From NCBI GenBank assembly GCA_024036415.1, contig JAMWET010006770.1, forward strand, positions 267,501 to 331,500: 64,000 nucleotides of DNA, read 5' to 3'. Below the pieces are notes generated by a model that had not been told where the DNA came from, did not search any database, and was given only the letters and a program-made list of their open reading frames with translations. How positions within the stretch are numbered: position 1 is the stretch's first letter; every line of letters starts with the position of its first letter. The position numbers and the translations under genes were made by a program. The DNA is from Prochilodus magdalenae. Its lineage: Eukaryota > Chordata > Actinopteri > Characiformes > Prochilodontidae. Positions 36,735-48,115 of the stretch are shown one piece after another.

Positions 36735-37720
36735 ACAGTGTGGAAAATAAGTATCTGGAGGACTGCTGATTTTGCAAGTATGTTTTTTAAATAATTAATT
36801 TGCATTTTATTGCATGAAATAAGTACTTGATCACAAACCTACAAGAATTCTGACTCTCACAGACCTGTTAGTTTTCTTTAAGAAGCCCTCCTATTCTACC
36901 CTCATTACCTATATGAAATGCACCTGTTTAAACTTGTTACCTGTATTGAAGACACCTGTCCACACACTTAATCACACTTCAACCTCTCCACCATGGCCAA
37001 GACCAAAGAGCTGTCTAAAGACACCAGGAACAAAACTGTAGACCCTCGCAAGGCTGGGATGGGCTACAGGATGATAGGCAAGCAGCTTGGTGAAAAGGGA
37101 ACAACTGTTGGCACAATTATTAGAAAATTGTCAATCTGTCAATCTTCCTCGGTCAGGGGCTCCAAGCAATATCTTACCTCGTGGGGTAAGGGTGATTCTG
37201 AGAAATGTCAGGAATCAGCCCAGGACTACACAGGAGGACCTGGTCAATGACTGGAAAAGAGTTGGGACCACAGTCTCAATAATGACCATTAGTAACAAAC
37301 TACACCATGGTTTCAAATCCTGCAGGGCATACAAGGCCCCCCTGCTCACGCCAGCACATGTCCAGGCTCGTTTGACGTTAGCCAATGCCCATCTGTGGGT
37401 TTTTTGGTATCAGCTCCACTCACAAACATCATACTTTGCGGGTGCTTTTCTGCAAAGGGGACAGGACAACTGCACCATATTAAGGAGGGGGTGGATGGGG
37501 TCATGTACTGCAATATTTTGTATAACTGCCTCTATACCTTAGTAAGAGCATTAAGGATGGGTCTGGATGGGTCCTCCAGCATGACAATGACCAGAAACAC
37601 AGCCAGGCCAAATAATGAGTGGCCCCGTAAGAAGCATTGTTTAAGGTCCTAGAGTGGCCTAGCCAGTTTCCAGACCTGAACCCAACAAATAATCTTTAGA
37701 GGGAGATGGAACTCAATGTT
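36735..37720 (+). mobile_element. Tc1-like transposon, degenerate
   Basis: The left end reads acagtgtggaaaataagtat, like Tc1-type termini. The ATG at 36993 begins [17 protein letters not shown] and continues [19 protein letters not shown], the N-terminal helix-turn-helix region of Tc1 transposases. Frame changes follow ([14 protein letters not shown] in the next frame). No clear right terminus was found. Confidence 0.8.
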
Positions 37721-37959
37721 GTTATTTATTCTTATTTAGTTCAAACCGTTTTAACATTCATAACATGTTTTCTGTCACAGGGGAATGTTAATCCATACAA
37801 AGAAAATCACTTCTACTCTTCAAACTGACCCTTTCATTTTAAATTACATTAAATTAGTCCTAATGATTACATTTACATCAAATGCATGCATTCATACCTT
37901 AATGACATAACAGTATTGTACCCACAGTCATATCATAAATCATTTAAATTTAAAGTTAG

Positions 37960-38730
37960 AATTAGGTAATGTTTACCTTGAGTTAAAAGTGAAGGTTGGG
38001 GTTAGAATAAAGTTAGAGTTAGGATAAGGTTAGGGTTAGAGTAAGATTAAGGGAAAGGTTAGGTTAAGGTCAAGGTTAGGTTTGGGTAAGGGTAAGGTTA
38101 AGATCATATTTAGAGTTGGGCAGGGGTAAGGTTAATGGTAAAGTTAAGGTTAGGGTTAGGGATAGAGTTAGTTATGGGTAAGGTTAATGGTATGGTTAAG
38201 GTTAGGGTTAGAGTTATGTAAGGTTAAGGTTAGGGAATAGAGTTAGTTATGGGTATGGTTAATAGTATGGTTAAGGTTAGGGTTAAAGTTGGGTAAGGTT
38301 AAGGTTAGGGATAGAGTTAGTTATGGGTAAGGTTAATTGTAAGGTTAAGGTTAGGGTTAGAGTTGGGTAAGGTTAAGGTTAGGGTTAGGAATAGAGCTAG
38401 TTATGGTTAAGGTCAGGGTTAGAATTGGTAGGGTTAGGGTTGGGCAGGGGTAAGGTTAATGGGATGGTTAAGGTCAATGTTAAAGTTGGGGTTCTGTTAG
38501 GGGTAAGGTTAATGGTAAGGTTAAGGTCAGGGTTAGAGTTGGGTAAGGTTAAGGTCAAGGTTAAAGTTAGGGTAAGGGTAAGCTTAGGGTTAGGGTTGGG
38601 TAAGGGTATTGTTAAGGTCCGGGTTCAAGTTAGGTAAGGGTAAGGTTAGGGTATAGTTCATGGTGAGGTTAGAGTTGGGTAAAGTTTAGGTTAGAGTTGT
38701 GTAAGGTTAGGGTTAGGGTTGGTCTAGCAG
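37960..38730. repeat. Interstitial telomere-like GGTTAG repeat
   Basis: Degenerate tandem ggttaggg, ggttaag and ggtaagg words contain intact TTAGGG hexamers but no long perfect array. The G-rich strand is the plus strand. The chance frame at 38425-38637 is a product of the repeat. Confidence 0.85.
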
Positions 38731-39165
38731 TACATATGGATAAGGTTTAGGTAAGTCTTCTGGAAATAAATGGAAGTTTATGTAATGGATCAGCAATGCA
38801 CTAACAAGTGGAATCTGAAAATATGCTAATATGTTACCAGCAACCAAATACTTTTTACTCAATTCAAAATTTATTTTGATTCAATAAATCTTTTGTTCAA
38901 AGTCATTTTTTAATTTATTATCTTTTGCTTGTATAAACTCTAACTTGGATCAATAGTTTATTATGCGTTCCTAGATTTCTACCTCTAGGTGATGATATTT
39001 GAATGTACCTTATAATGTTTACTGTGGAAGATTTCAAGTGTTTCTGTAGAGGCAGAAGAGGCAACATAGGACAGAATAATGTTGAGTGTGTATATTTAAG
39101 AAATGTTAAATGTATGTTATGACACAATCTCTTTCTGTAAAGATTCAAAGAGGAGGAGGACAGAA

Positions 39166-42100
39166 ATGGCAGAATCTCTCTCACTTCAACCTAGAGAAGG
39201 CAAATGGAGGGATGTAGCTGAATCATCTGACTGTAAGTTACAGCCTCAGTCAACATATATTGTAAAGCACAAAAAATTAATCTATTCACAAAGTGAGTAT
39301 GATAACACAAAACAGTGACCATATGTAGATCAGATTCAGAACTAAATTTTTTTCACAGACTTAGTGCAGTCATTATGCTTGGATATCTTAGAACATGGTA
39401 AAGACAAGCACTGTTTAGAAAAACAGTTTTAACTTAAAGTCTTAAAATTAAGAGTTAACACAACAACAAACTTTGTTCTATGTCCTATCATTTTATAGAA
39501 AATTTAAATAATCAAAACATGTACAGCAGTCAATGATAAGATTTAGTTTAAAAACACCAATTTTATTTTAGAATCATTTTCACAGTGTGTGATAAGAAGT
39601 TAGTGGTGTTGGGAAATCAAGTGTGTGCAAGTGAATGTATGAAGATGTGATTATAAATAGAATACTTGTAGTTTGAAAACCCTGAAACTAGCAGTGATGG
39701 TGTACACCTAAAATTAGCAGTGACAGGTTAACCCTGAAACTAGCAGTGATGGCTTACACCTACAATTAGCAGTGACAGGTTAACCCTGAATCTAGCAGTG
39801 ATGGTTTACACCTAAAACTAGCAGTGACAGGTTAACCCTGAAACTAGCAGTGATGGTTTACTCCTAAAACTAGCAGTGACAGGTTAACCCTGAAACTAAC
39901 AGTGACAGGTTAACCCTGGAACTAGCAGTGATGGTTTACTCCTAAAACTAGCAGTGACAGGTTAACCCTAAAACTAGCAGTGATGGTTTACTCCAAAAAC
40001 TTCCAGTGATAGGTTAACCCTGAAACTAGCAGTGATGGTTTACTCCTAAAACTAGCAGTGATGGTTTACTCCAAAAACTTCCAGTGATAGGTTAACCCTG
40101 AAACTAGCAGTGATGGTTTACTCCTAAAACTACCAGTGACAGGTTAACCCTAAAACTAGCAGTGATGGTTTACTCTGAAACTAGCAGCGACAGGTTAACC
40201 CTGGAACTAGCAGTGATGGTTTACTCCTAAAACTAGCAGTGACAGGTTAACCCTGAAACTAACAGTGACAGGTTAACCCTGGAACTAGCAGTGATGGTTT
40301 ACTCCTAAAACTAGCAGTGACAGGTTAACCCTGAAACTAAAACTACCGGAGACGCGTTAACCCTGAAACTATCAGTGACGGTTTACTCCTAAAACTACCG
40401 GTGACAGGTTAATCCTGAAACTATCAGTGACGGTTTACTCCTAAAACTAGCAGCGACAGGTTAACCCTGAAACCAGCAGTGATGGTTTACTCCTAAAACT
40501 AGCAGTGACAGTTTACTCTTAAAACTACCGATGACAGGTTAACCCTGAAACCAGCAGCAATGGTTTACTCCTAAAACTAGCAGTGACAGGTTTATCCTAA
40601 AACTAGCAATGACATTTTACTCCTAAAACTACCGGAGACGCGTTAACCCTGAAACTATCAGTGACGGTTTACTCCTAAAACTACCGGTGACAGGTTAATC
40701 CTGAAACTACCAGTGACGGTTTACTCCTAAAACTACCGGAGACAGGTTAACCCTGAAACTAGCAGTGATGGTTTACTCCTAAAACTAGCAGTGACAGGTT
40801 TATCCTAAAACTAGCAGTGATGGTTTACTCCTAAAAAACTAGCACCCTGAAACTACAGTTACACAAGATGGACTACTCCTAAAACTAGCAGTGACAGGTT
40901 TACCCTAAAACTAGCAGTGATGGTTTACACCTAAAACTAGCAGTGACAGGTTAACCCTGAAACTAGCAGTGATGGTTTACACCTAAAACTAGCAGTGACA
41001 GGTTAACCCTGAAACTAGCAGTGACAGGTTAACCCTGGAACTAGCAGTGACAGGTTAACCCTGGAACTAGCAGTGATGGTTTACTCCTAAAACTACCGGA
41101 GACAGGTTAACCCTGAAACTAGCAGTGATGGTTTACTCCTAAAACTAGCAGTGACAGGTTTACCCTAAAACCAGCAGTGATGGTTTACTCCTAAAACTAG
41201 CAGTGACAGTTTACTCCTAAAACTACCGATGACAGGTTAACCCTGAAACTAGCAGCAACGGTTTACTCCTAAAACTAGGAGTGACAGGTTTATCCTAAAA
41301 CTAGCAATGACATTTTACTCCTAAAACTACCGGAGACGTGTTAACCCTGAAACTATCAGTGACGGTTTACTCCTAAAACTACCGGTGACAGGTCAATCCT
41401 GAAACTATCAGTGACAGTTTACTCCTAAAACTACCGGAGACAGGTTAACCCTGAAACTAGCAGTGATGGTTTACTCCTAAAACTAGCAGTGACAGGTTTA
41501 CCCTAAAACTAGCAGTGATGGTTTACTCCTAAAACTAGCAGTGATGGTTTACTCCTAAAACTACCGGAGACAGGTTAACCCTGAAACTAGCAGTGATGGT
41601 TTACTCCTAAAACTAAGCCCAGCTTAGGACTTATACAGTACCATAGTCTGATACAATTATGGTTTTAAAGCCCCCACATCTTGTGTACGTTTTGCAGCCT
41701 GTGATGATGCTAATATTACTGCATGAGCCAAAAGAAGCTACATTGTAATCAGCTTATTTATTATTTGTATGATTTTTATCTACAGTCTGTAAAATCTTCG
41801 GAAAACAGTAGGAAGCTGCTGTGTAAAACATCTGTAATGCAAGAAACAGAATACATTTGTTTTTCTGAAAGTTTTCCTTCATGATCTGTTCAACACAGTT
41901 GGGCATGACTCCAGCAGTCTCCTATCTGGGGATCAGTTCCTGTGTTCTATCTGTCTGGATGTGTTGACTGATCCAGTCTCCACTCCATGTGGACACAACT
42001 TCTGTAAGACCTGCCTTACACAGTACTGGGACAGCACTCAACACTGTCACTGTCCATTCTGTAAAGAGATCTTCACTAGGAGACCTGAACTGAAGATCAA

Positions 42101-45100
42101 CACAACACTGAGAGAGGTTGTAGATCTCTCCAAGAAGAAAAGTGGTCTGGATAAAGCTGAGATTCTCTGTGATGCCTGCACTGGAGTGAAGCAGAAAGCT
42201 GTTAAATCCTGTCTGGACTGTGGTCTGACTTTCTGTTATTTTCATTTAAAGCCACATAAAATGGCTAAACACAAGAAACACAAGTTAATCGACCCAGTGA
42301 AGAACCTGCAGGACTACATATGCCAGAAGCATGACAGACCCCTGGAGCTGTTCTGTAGAGATGACCAGATGAGTGTGTGTCTGTTCTGCAGTGTGACAGA
42401 CCACAAGACTCACAACACTGTTCCTATAGAGGAGGAGAGTGAAGAGAGGAAGGTGAGAGAATTTTAACCGTATGAAAAATGCAAGTGCAAATGAACATTC
42501 ATTATAAAGATATTATAAATTATTATAATCAAATAACTAATGATACAACAATTTTACATAAATAAGAAAATAAAGCAATTATTTTAGGAACAGTGTCAGT
42601 TATGATCATGAATCATCTCTTCCTGCAGACACAGCTGGAGAAGACACAGACAGAGGTGCAACAGATGATCCAAGACAGACTGAGGAGGATCAGAATGATC
42701 AAACACTCAGTAGAGCTCCGAAAAGTGGGTGAAATACCATAAAGTATTAGTTTAGACATTTCTAATTTAATTGTGTAGAAATATTAGATACACTCAGTAG
42801 AGCTCTGAAACGTAGGTGAAAGACTATGCACATTCTGAGGGTGTAATGCTGTTACCTGAAAAACTCTCTCTAGCGCTCACCTAACAAGATCATGTAGGGT
42901 TACTTCCCTACAGAAAAGTGCTCGATATGTTAAATATGAGTTCTATATTTTAGTTTTTACTAAGAAATGCTTCTTTAAAAGAGCATCCATTTTACATTAA
43001 CTTAATTATCCCAGAAATGGTTGTTTGATATTTATGTTATTATGCTACATCTGCTAGCCTGCTGGTGGTTTACATTTACATTTAGATTAATTCATTAATA
43101 AGTTTAACTTCTCCTGCCTTCAGAGAAACACAGAGAAAGAGAAAGCAGACAGTGCTGAGGTCTTCACTGCTCTGATACGCTCCATTGAGAGAAGTCAGGC
43201 TGAGCTGCTGGAGGTGATGGAGGAGAAGCAGAAAGCAGCAGAGAGGCAGGCTGAAGACCTCATTAAAGATCTGGAGCAGGAAATCACTGAACTAAAGAGG
43301 AGAAACACTGAGCTGGAGCAGATCTTCCACACTGAGGACCACCTCTACCTCCTAAAGGTCAGTAGGTCAATGACAATACAGCACATCACAGAGCAACACT
43401 GCCCATGCTGAGGGGTTTCTCCTCTCTCCTGCTGGACTGTAGACTTACCCATCACTGTGCAGACCCCCACACACCAACAACTGGACTGACATCGGTACTG
43501 ACCCCCTCCTGAGTGTAGAGACTGTGAGGAACGCTCTGTCTGAACTTCAGAAGAGTCTGAATGAAGAACTCACTAAAACTCTGAATGAGAAGATGCATGA
43601 AACAGGTGAGAAGCATTTGTTTATTTTTTATTTGTTGCTTTTTCAATAGTCTGAAGCAAATAGATACAAATATTCTGAGCTAGCATCTATTGCTAAATTT
43701 GAGCCCAGGATTAGTCTTGTTTTTTGTTTTGTCTCCACAGAGCTGAACTGGATTCAGCATTATGCAGGTACAGTACTCTTTATGTATGCATGTGTATTAT
43801 GCATATTTGTATTTACATATAATCACCACCATCATTCCACTCAACAATTCACATTCATACTTATGAACCATAAACCTCAAACACTGTTGTTCTGCAAACA
43901 AGCAAATGACAGCAATACAAACAAACCAAATGATTAATAAGACCCCTGTATTTACATACACCAGCTTACATACTAGCCCAGCAAAACGATGACAAAGGAG
44001 CGACATTATCCATTATGTGGAGAAACCTACCGCTCCAGGCTGTGAAGGGGATTTTTCAAAGAACCCTTTTCCAAAGAACCAAAGTGTCAGCTGATGTTCA
44101 TCTTTAGGCAAGGCTGAAGTCTGTTCCACCTAAAATGCTACACCTTGTTCAGGCACTACAATGTAATTGCGGCACCATTTAAGGTGGAACAAAACATTAG
44201 TAAAACAAGTTAGCTAATAGGAGTGCCCACATATTTAACCAGATCCTGCACATCTAGTGCATCTTATTTTCCTGTCTGTGTCTGTTTCTACGTGTCGTTT
44301 TCGGGTGATCAGAGTGACGTCTCACTTTAAATCAGCAAATCAGAGTCCCAAATTATCAGTGTTAGCTGGGCTGGAGGTTAGGGAACCAGCCTTGTGACCG
44401 GAGGGTTGCCGGTTTGATTCCCTGAACTGACAGTAATGACTGAGGTGCCCTTAAGCAAGGCACCTAACCCCCAACTGCTCCCCGGGTGCCGTGGATAGGG
44501 TTGCCCACCGCTCCGGGTAAGTGTGCTCCCTGCCCCCTAGTGTGTGTGTTCACTAGTGAGTGTGTATGTGGGTGTTTCACTTGACGGATGGGTTAAATGC
44601 GGAGACTAAATCTCCCCACTGTGGGATCAACAAGGGATTAAAATCTTAAATCTAGACAAATTAGATAAACCATGTAGCTCAGTTAAAGTAGAAATACCCA
44701 GGGTAAAATACTCCACCAGTGTCAGTAGAAGCTCCTCCCTTTAGACCTGCACTGGAGTAAAAGTACTAAACTATTTACCTTCAGATGTACTTCAGTATGG
44801 AGAGTAACAGAGGCATGATTTATTATGGCTCTAATGTGCTATTAGCATTTCTGGAATAAGGCTCATTTTAGGTGAAGAGACTCTAGTGTCTCCCAGTCCA
44901 CCAGTCCTTTAATAGATCTAGGTCTATTTAAATTACCATAAGCACAGAACACTAAAGGAGAGCAGTTTCCATTAGCTAGAACCCAGCTCAAAACAACATG
45001 ACTGCTGTACCCTGATTGGTGAGCTTGCTTCATGGTTATTTTATGTACCTTCCATGTAAAAATCAGAGACCAGTTTGCTGAATAATGCATTCTGTGGCAC

Positions 45101-45748
45101 CTTTAATCTCCTTTCATTCTGCCCTACTGGATAACTGTTATTGTATGTTCGTTAGTTTGTTAGCTGTAAACCACACACTGTGTCTTTCTCTCAGTGGATG
45201 TGACTCTGGATGCTGATACTGCTCATCACAATCTCATCCTGTCGGATGACGGAAAACAAGTGACATGTGGAGACACAGGACAGATTCTTCCTGACAAGCT
45301 AAAACGGTTTACGATGTATAGCCTCGTCCTGGGAAAGGAGGGATTCTCCTCAGGGAGATTTTACTATGAGGTGCAGGTCAGCGGGAAGACTAAGTGGCAG
45401 TTAGGAGTGGCCAGAGAATCCATCAACAGGAAAGGTTATATCACACTGAACCCAGAGAATGGATTCTGGACTGTGGCTCTGAGGAACGGCAATGAATATT
45501 ATGCTTATGATAGCACCACAGTCAACCTCTCCCTAAGAGGGAAGGTCCAGAAGGTGGGCGTGTTTGTGGATTATGAAAAGGGGCTGGTCTTCTTTTATGA
45601 TGTGGAGGCCAGATCTCATATCTATTCGTTCACTGGTCAGTCTTTCACTGAGAAACTCTATCCGTACTTCAACCCCTGTAACAATGACAGAGGTAAAAAT
45701 TCATCTCCACTGATCATCTCATCTGTATCGAAGGCTGAATACATTTAA
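39166..45748 (+). CDS. TRIM C: RING-B-box-coiled-coil-B30.2 protein (btr-like)
   Basis: Exons 39166-39232, 41899-42452, 42629-42724, 43124-43357, 43443-43605, 43741-43767 and 45195-45748 give an open 564-aa frame. RING C38-C77 is complete (CSIC, CGHNFC, CPFC); two B-boxes follow within exon 2 (to residue 207), then coiled coil to about 317 and PRY-SPRY from about 381. Exon 6 is 27 nt where siblings have 36: a T-rich insertion moved the acceptor 26 bp to an AG inside the ancestral exon, and the frame is kept with three residues fewer. Intron 1 holds a 1.9-kb minisatellite, and intron 6 a SINE. Intron 3 contains a second copy of the end of exon 3. The first exon at 35717 may be an alternative. 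Expected role: E3 ubiquitin ligase of innate immunity, inferred from the family. Confidence 0.87.
39690..41625. repeat. 25-26-bp minisatellite in TRIM C intron 1
   Basis: Two related unit types, aaactagcagtgatggtttactcct and one with gacaggttaaccctg in the second half, alternate over about 1.9 kb, roughly 75 units by length. Variant blocks with cggagac and cggtgac recur in order (about 40330-40450, 40620-40740, 41320-41440), a higher-order pattern of about 300 or 700 bp. Confidence 0.95.
42790..42811 (+). pseudogene. Duplicated remnant of exon 3 in TRIM C intron 3
   Basis: A copy of the last 22 nt of exon 3 (acactcagtagagctctgaa, then ac) plus a GTAGGT donor lies 66 bp after the true exon 3 end. 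From here the intron closely follows intron 3 of gene B (gaaagact, cacattctgag, ctctctctag and onward). This marks a recombination joint between paralogs. Confidence 0.75.
44370..44660 (+). mobile_element. tRNA-derived SINE with LINE-type tail
   Basis: A tRNA-like head has an A-box-like segment (gttagctgggctggagg) and a B box (ggttgccggtttgattccc). The body ends in ccccactgtgggatcaacaa, nearly identical to the 3' tail of the LINE at 49235-49265, so the SINE probably uses that LINE's machinery. It lies in TRIM C intron 6. Confidence 0.8.
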
Positions 45749-45749
45749 T

Positions 45750-46367
45750 ATTATTCAGCAGTGTTTGTGATCACAGCACTAGGACGGTTAGCGCTTTGTA
45801 ATAACAGGCGCTTATAGATAGAATGTAGAGAGATAGAAAATAATACCTTGTAGAGGTAAGGTCAGTAGCTCATCTGTTGCTGCACAGTTTGCGTTAGTCA
45901 TCCTTCATTAATCTTGTCAGTGGATGCAGTGGGGTGGATGATTTTTGGCTAGTGACTGAATTGTTTAAAAATTCCAATAATATTCTGTGAACTCTGCACA
46001 CTGGAGACTTAATTATTTGCGTTGTTTGATCGATAAGTCGAAATCAAAACTTCTGATTGGTTGACAAATCAGAAACAAAGTCTCTGATTGGTCAACTGAC
46101 TCAACCCAAGGCATCAGGGGTGGCTAACGACCATCCTAACAGCAACAATAACTCACAAAAGACATTCCATGTTGGATTTGACATTAGGACTCAGTTACCC
46201 TGGAGCCCTTATTGGAAAGGAAGAATGCTACTCTTAAGGTATAAAAATGTAAATGAAATGTAAAGTAAATCTCAAGTGTGCAGCGTTCCTGAGATTAATT
46301 CTCTATGTACAACATCTTTTGATGTCATATACAACATTGTTGAGCTACAAGGGCTAACCTATCTTGG
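45750..46367. other. 3' flank of TRIM C, no feature recognised
   Basis: No exon. The frame at 46057-46263 is short and lacks any domain. Confidence 0.5.
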
Positions 46368-46562
46368 CTGTCCAAAGAAAAATGAGTTTACAGAAGAGGG
46401 CAAAAATTCCATTTAATGGGACCTGATTTTTTGGGACATTTCGGTTGGTCCATTCTTCATGAAATTTCCACACAGTGTAAACAGAAGCTGCTGTGTTCAA
46501 ATTATGCATAAAAGTAAAAATCAGCAAAAATTGAGATGTTTTTTCATGTTTTCTTTGGACAG
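46368..46562. mobile_element. MITE copy 2, ctgtccaa termini
   Basis: Terminal inverted repeat of 14 bp, ctgtccaaagaaaa at the left and its complement at the right (ends 46562). The interior (ttggtccattcttcatgaaa, tgttcaaattatgcataaaa) matches 14682-14900. Confidence 0.8.
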
Positions 46563-47519
46563 TGATAATATAATATTACTTACCCTGAAATATCTACACA
46601 TTCCTAAATAGCATTGCAGTGCATTTCATCTGAATGCTTAAACACCTTTTTTAAAACAGTATCAAACGGTTCAGCACAGGTACAGGTTATAGGGTTGGCT
46701 GACATACAGTAACTATGAGAATATTTTAGTAATGCAGTGAATCTACATCTACATAAAACAGTTTAAACTTAAAATCTTTAAACTGACACACAGAATTTCA
46801 AGCATGACTTTAATATAAACAAGTGCAATTTTTATTCATTTTTTTAAACCTTTAAAACCATATTGCTATCAAACACACACTGTAATCACCAACATGCTCA
46901 CCCACATTACGCACATGAAGAGCGGTTTCCATTTCTTTGTGTTGCTACTTCTTTTCTGTTTATTAAAATGTTCTAAAGTTATCCATTAGTAAGTTGATAT
47001 ATATTGATGATATACAGTTTGATATGTGATATACATTTATACGTCTCTCGTCACATTATATACTCTGTTATTTTTATGTGAAATTAAGTAAAAAATATTA
47101 TCTACAAAACACATCTTAAAATGCATTTTTCAGATCATTTTAGTGCCTAGTTTTTAACATAACATTAACATAAGGGTGAAAATTTTAACCAGGCTTCCAA
47201 AACATGTGCATAAGACTGTATAATACATGTTACATGCCTTTAGTGACATGCTTGTGGTAAAGTTATAATAAAGTGTTAATCTTGGATTAAAGAGCGTTTA
47301 GTTTTCACTGGTGGTTGTATCATCTCACATATTATATTCTATCACATATTAAGACATACAGCAGGAATTCACTTTAATAAACAATGTAGTTAAATTAGAG
47401 GAAAATACATAGTTTACGTATTAACTTAACCTACTTAGCTGATTGTATAAGTGCAATGTGATAAAATGTGATGTATGTCATTGTGATTTATGAATTATCC
47501 ATTTACAGCACAATAAAGA
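46563..47519. other. Intergenic, AT-rich, nothing recognised
   Basis: No exon or element supported. Confidence 0.5.
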
Positions 47520-48115
47520 CATCTTTAAATAAAGTTGCTTTATGGAATTCTGGCTCATTAAGTTCCATTAATGAGGAGAAAGCAAAGGCAACAAAGAGCT
47601 GATGATTTTCAGATTCCCAACACTGATCTCTGACATTGTGTCTCTCACTGGGAAGGTAGGATAAGGAGTCAAACATAAACCTGGTGTTCAGCACATGAGA
47701 GAGAAATGAAGAACCACCAGTCGTTCATCTAATTTGTCATTGTTGTTGGCTGTTTAAAAGAAATGTGAGGAGGAGATCTAGACAGGTTTGATATGAGTGC
47801 AAGTTATGTTTATTACTAGGTGTAACCAAATGGTGAAACAGTACCTTCTAGAAAACAACCCCCATAAACACACACTATGCAGAAAAAGAAGCACTTCTAG
47901 AGCAATCTAGAGAAAAAGATTATTAGAGATATATAGCCCATAGTTTTCCATGTGTGTTCCCCGGTAAATGATAGGTGAGAAAGGTGATGACATCATATCA
48001 ACTGAGAAAGTAAACCAGCAGAGTTTAAAATCAGGAAATTTTGCCCAGGCTACAAGGTAATCCCTGCCTTTCCTCACTACTGCATATTTATGTAGTAATA
48101 AATGTAGTAGCTGGA
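47520..48115. repeat. Copy of 34920-35620, upstream of TRIM D
   Basis: This diverged duplicate of the B-to-C intergenic segment runs through the CRE-like element and the text tttaaaat, gctacaag, tactgc, atatttat. It breaks off where a LINE is inserted; the interrupted text resumes after the LINE at about 49340 (gaagccaatatgacat, compare gaggctaatatgacat at 35600-35615). Confidence 0.7.
47988..48016 (+). promoter_or_regulatory. CRE plus ISRE-like element upstream of TRIM D
   Basis: TGACATCA (47988-47995) is followed after 10 bp by GAAAGTAAACC (48006-48016), the position-equivalent of the IRF element at 35500, here weakened. The LINE begins about 100 bp downstream. Confidence 0.5.

Noticed and set aside
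38425..38637. 70-aa Val/Gly/Lys-rich frame
   Set aside because: Produced by the GGTTAG-type tandem repeat.
39143..39160. Possible processed junction before the TRIM C ATG, because attcaaag matches the end of the E leader exon
   Set aside because: A normal acceptor at 39142 (gtaaag) matches that of D (tttaaag then attctttg), so the similarity is probably chance.
44124..44190. Small hairpin gttccacct ... aggtggaac in TRIM C intron 6
   Set aside because: Short arms and no further copies seen in the window; too weak to call an element.
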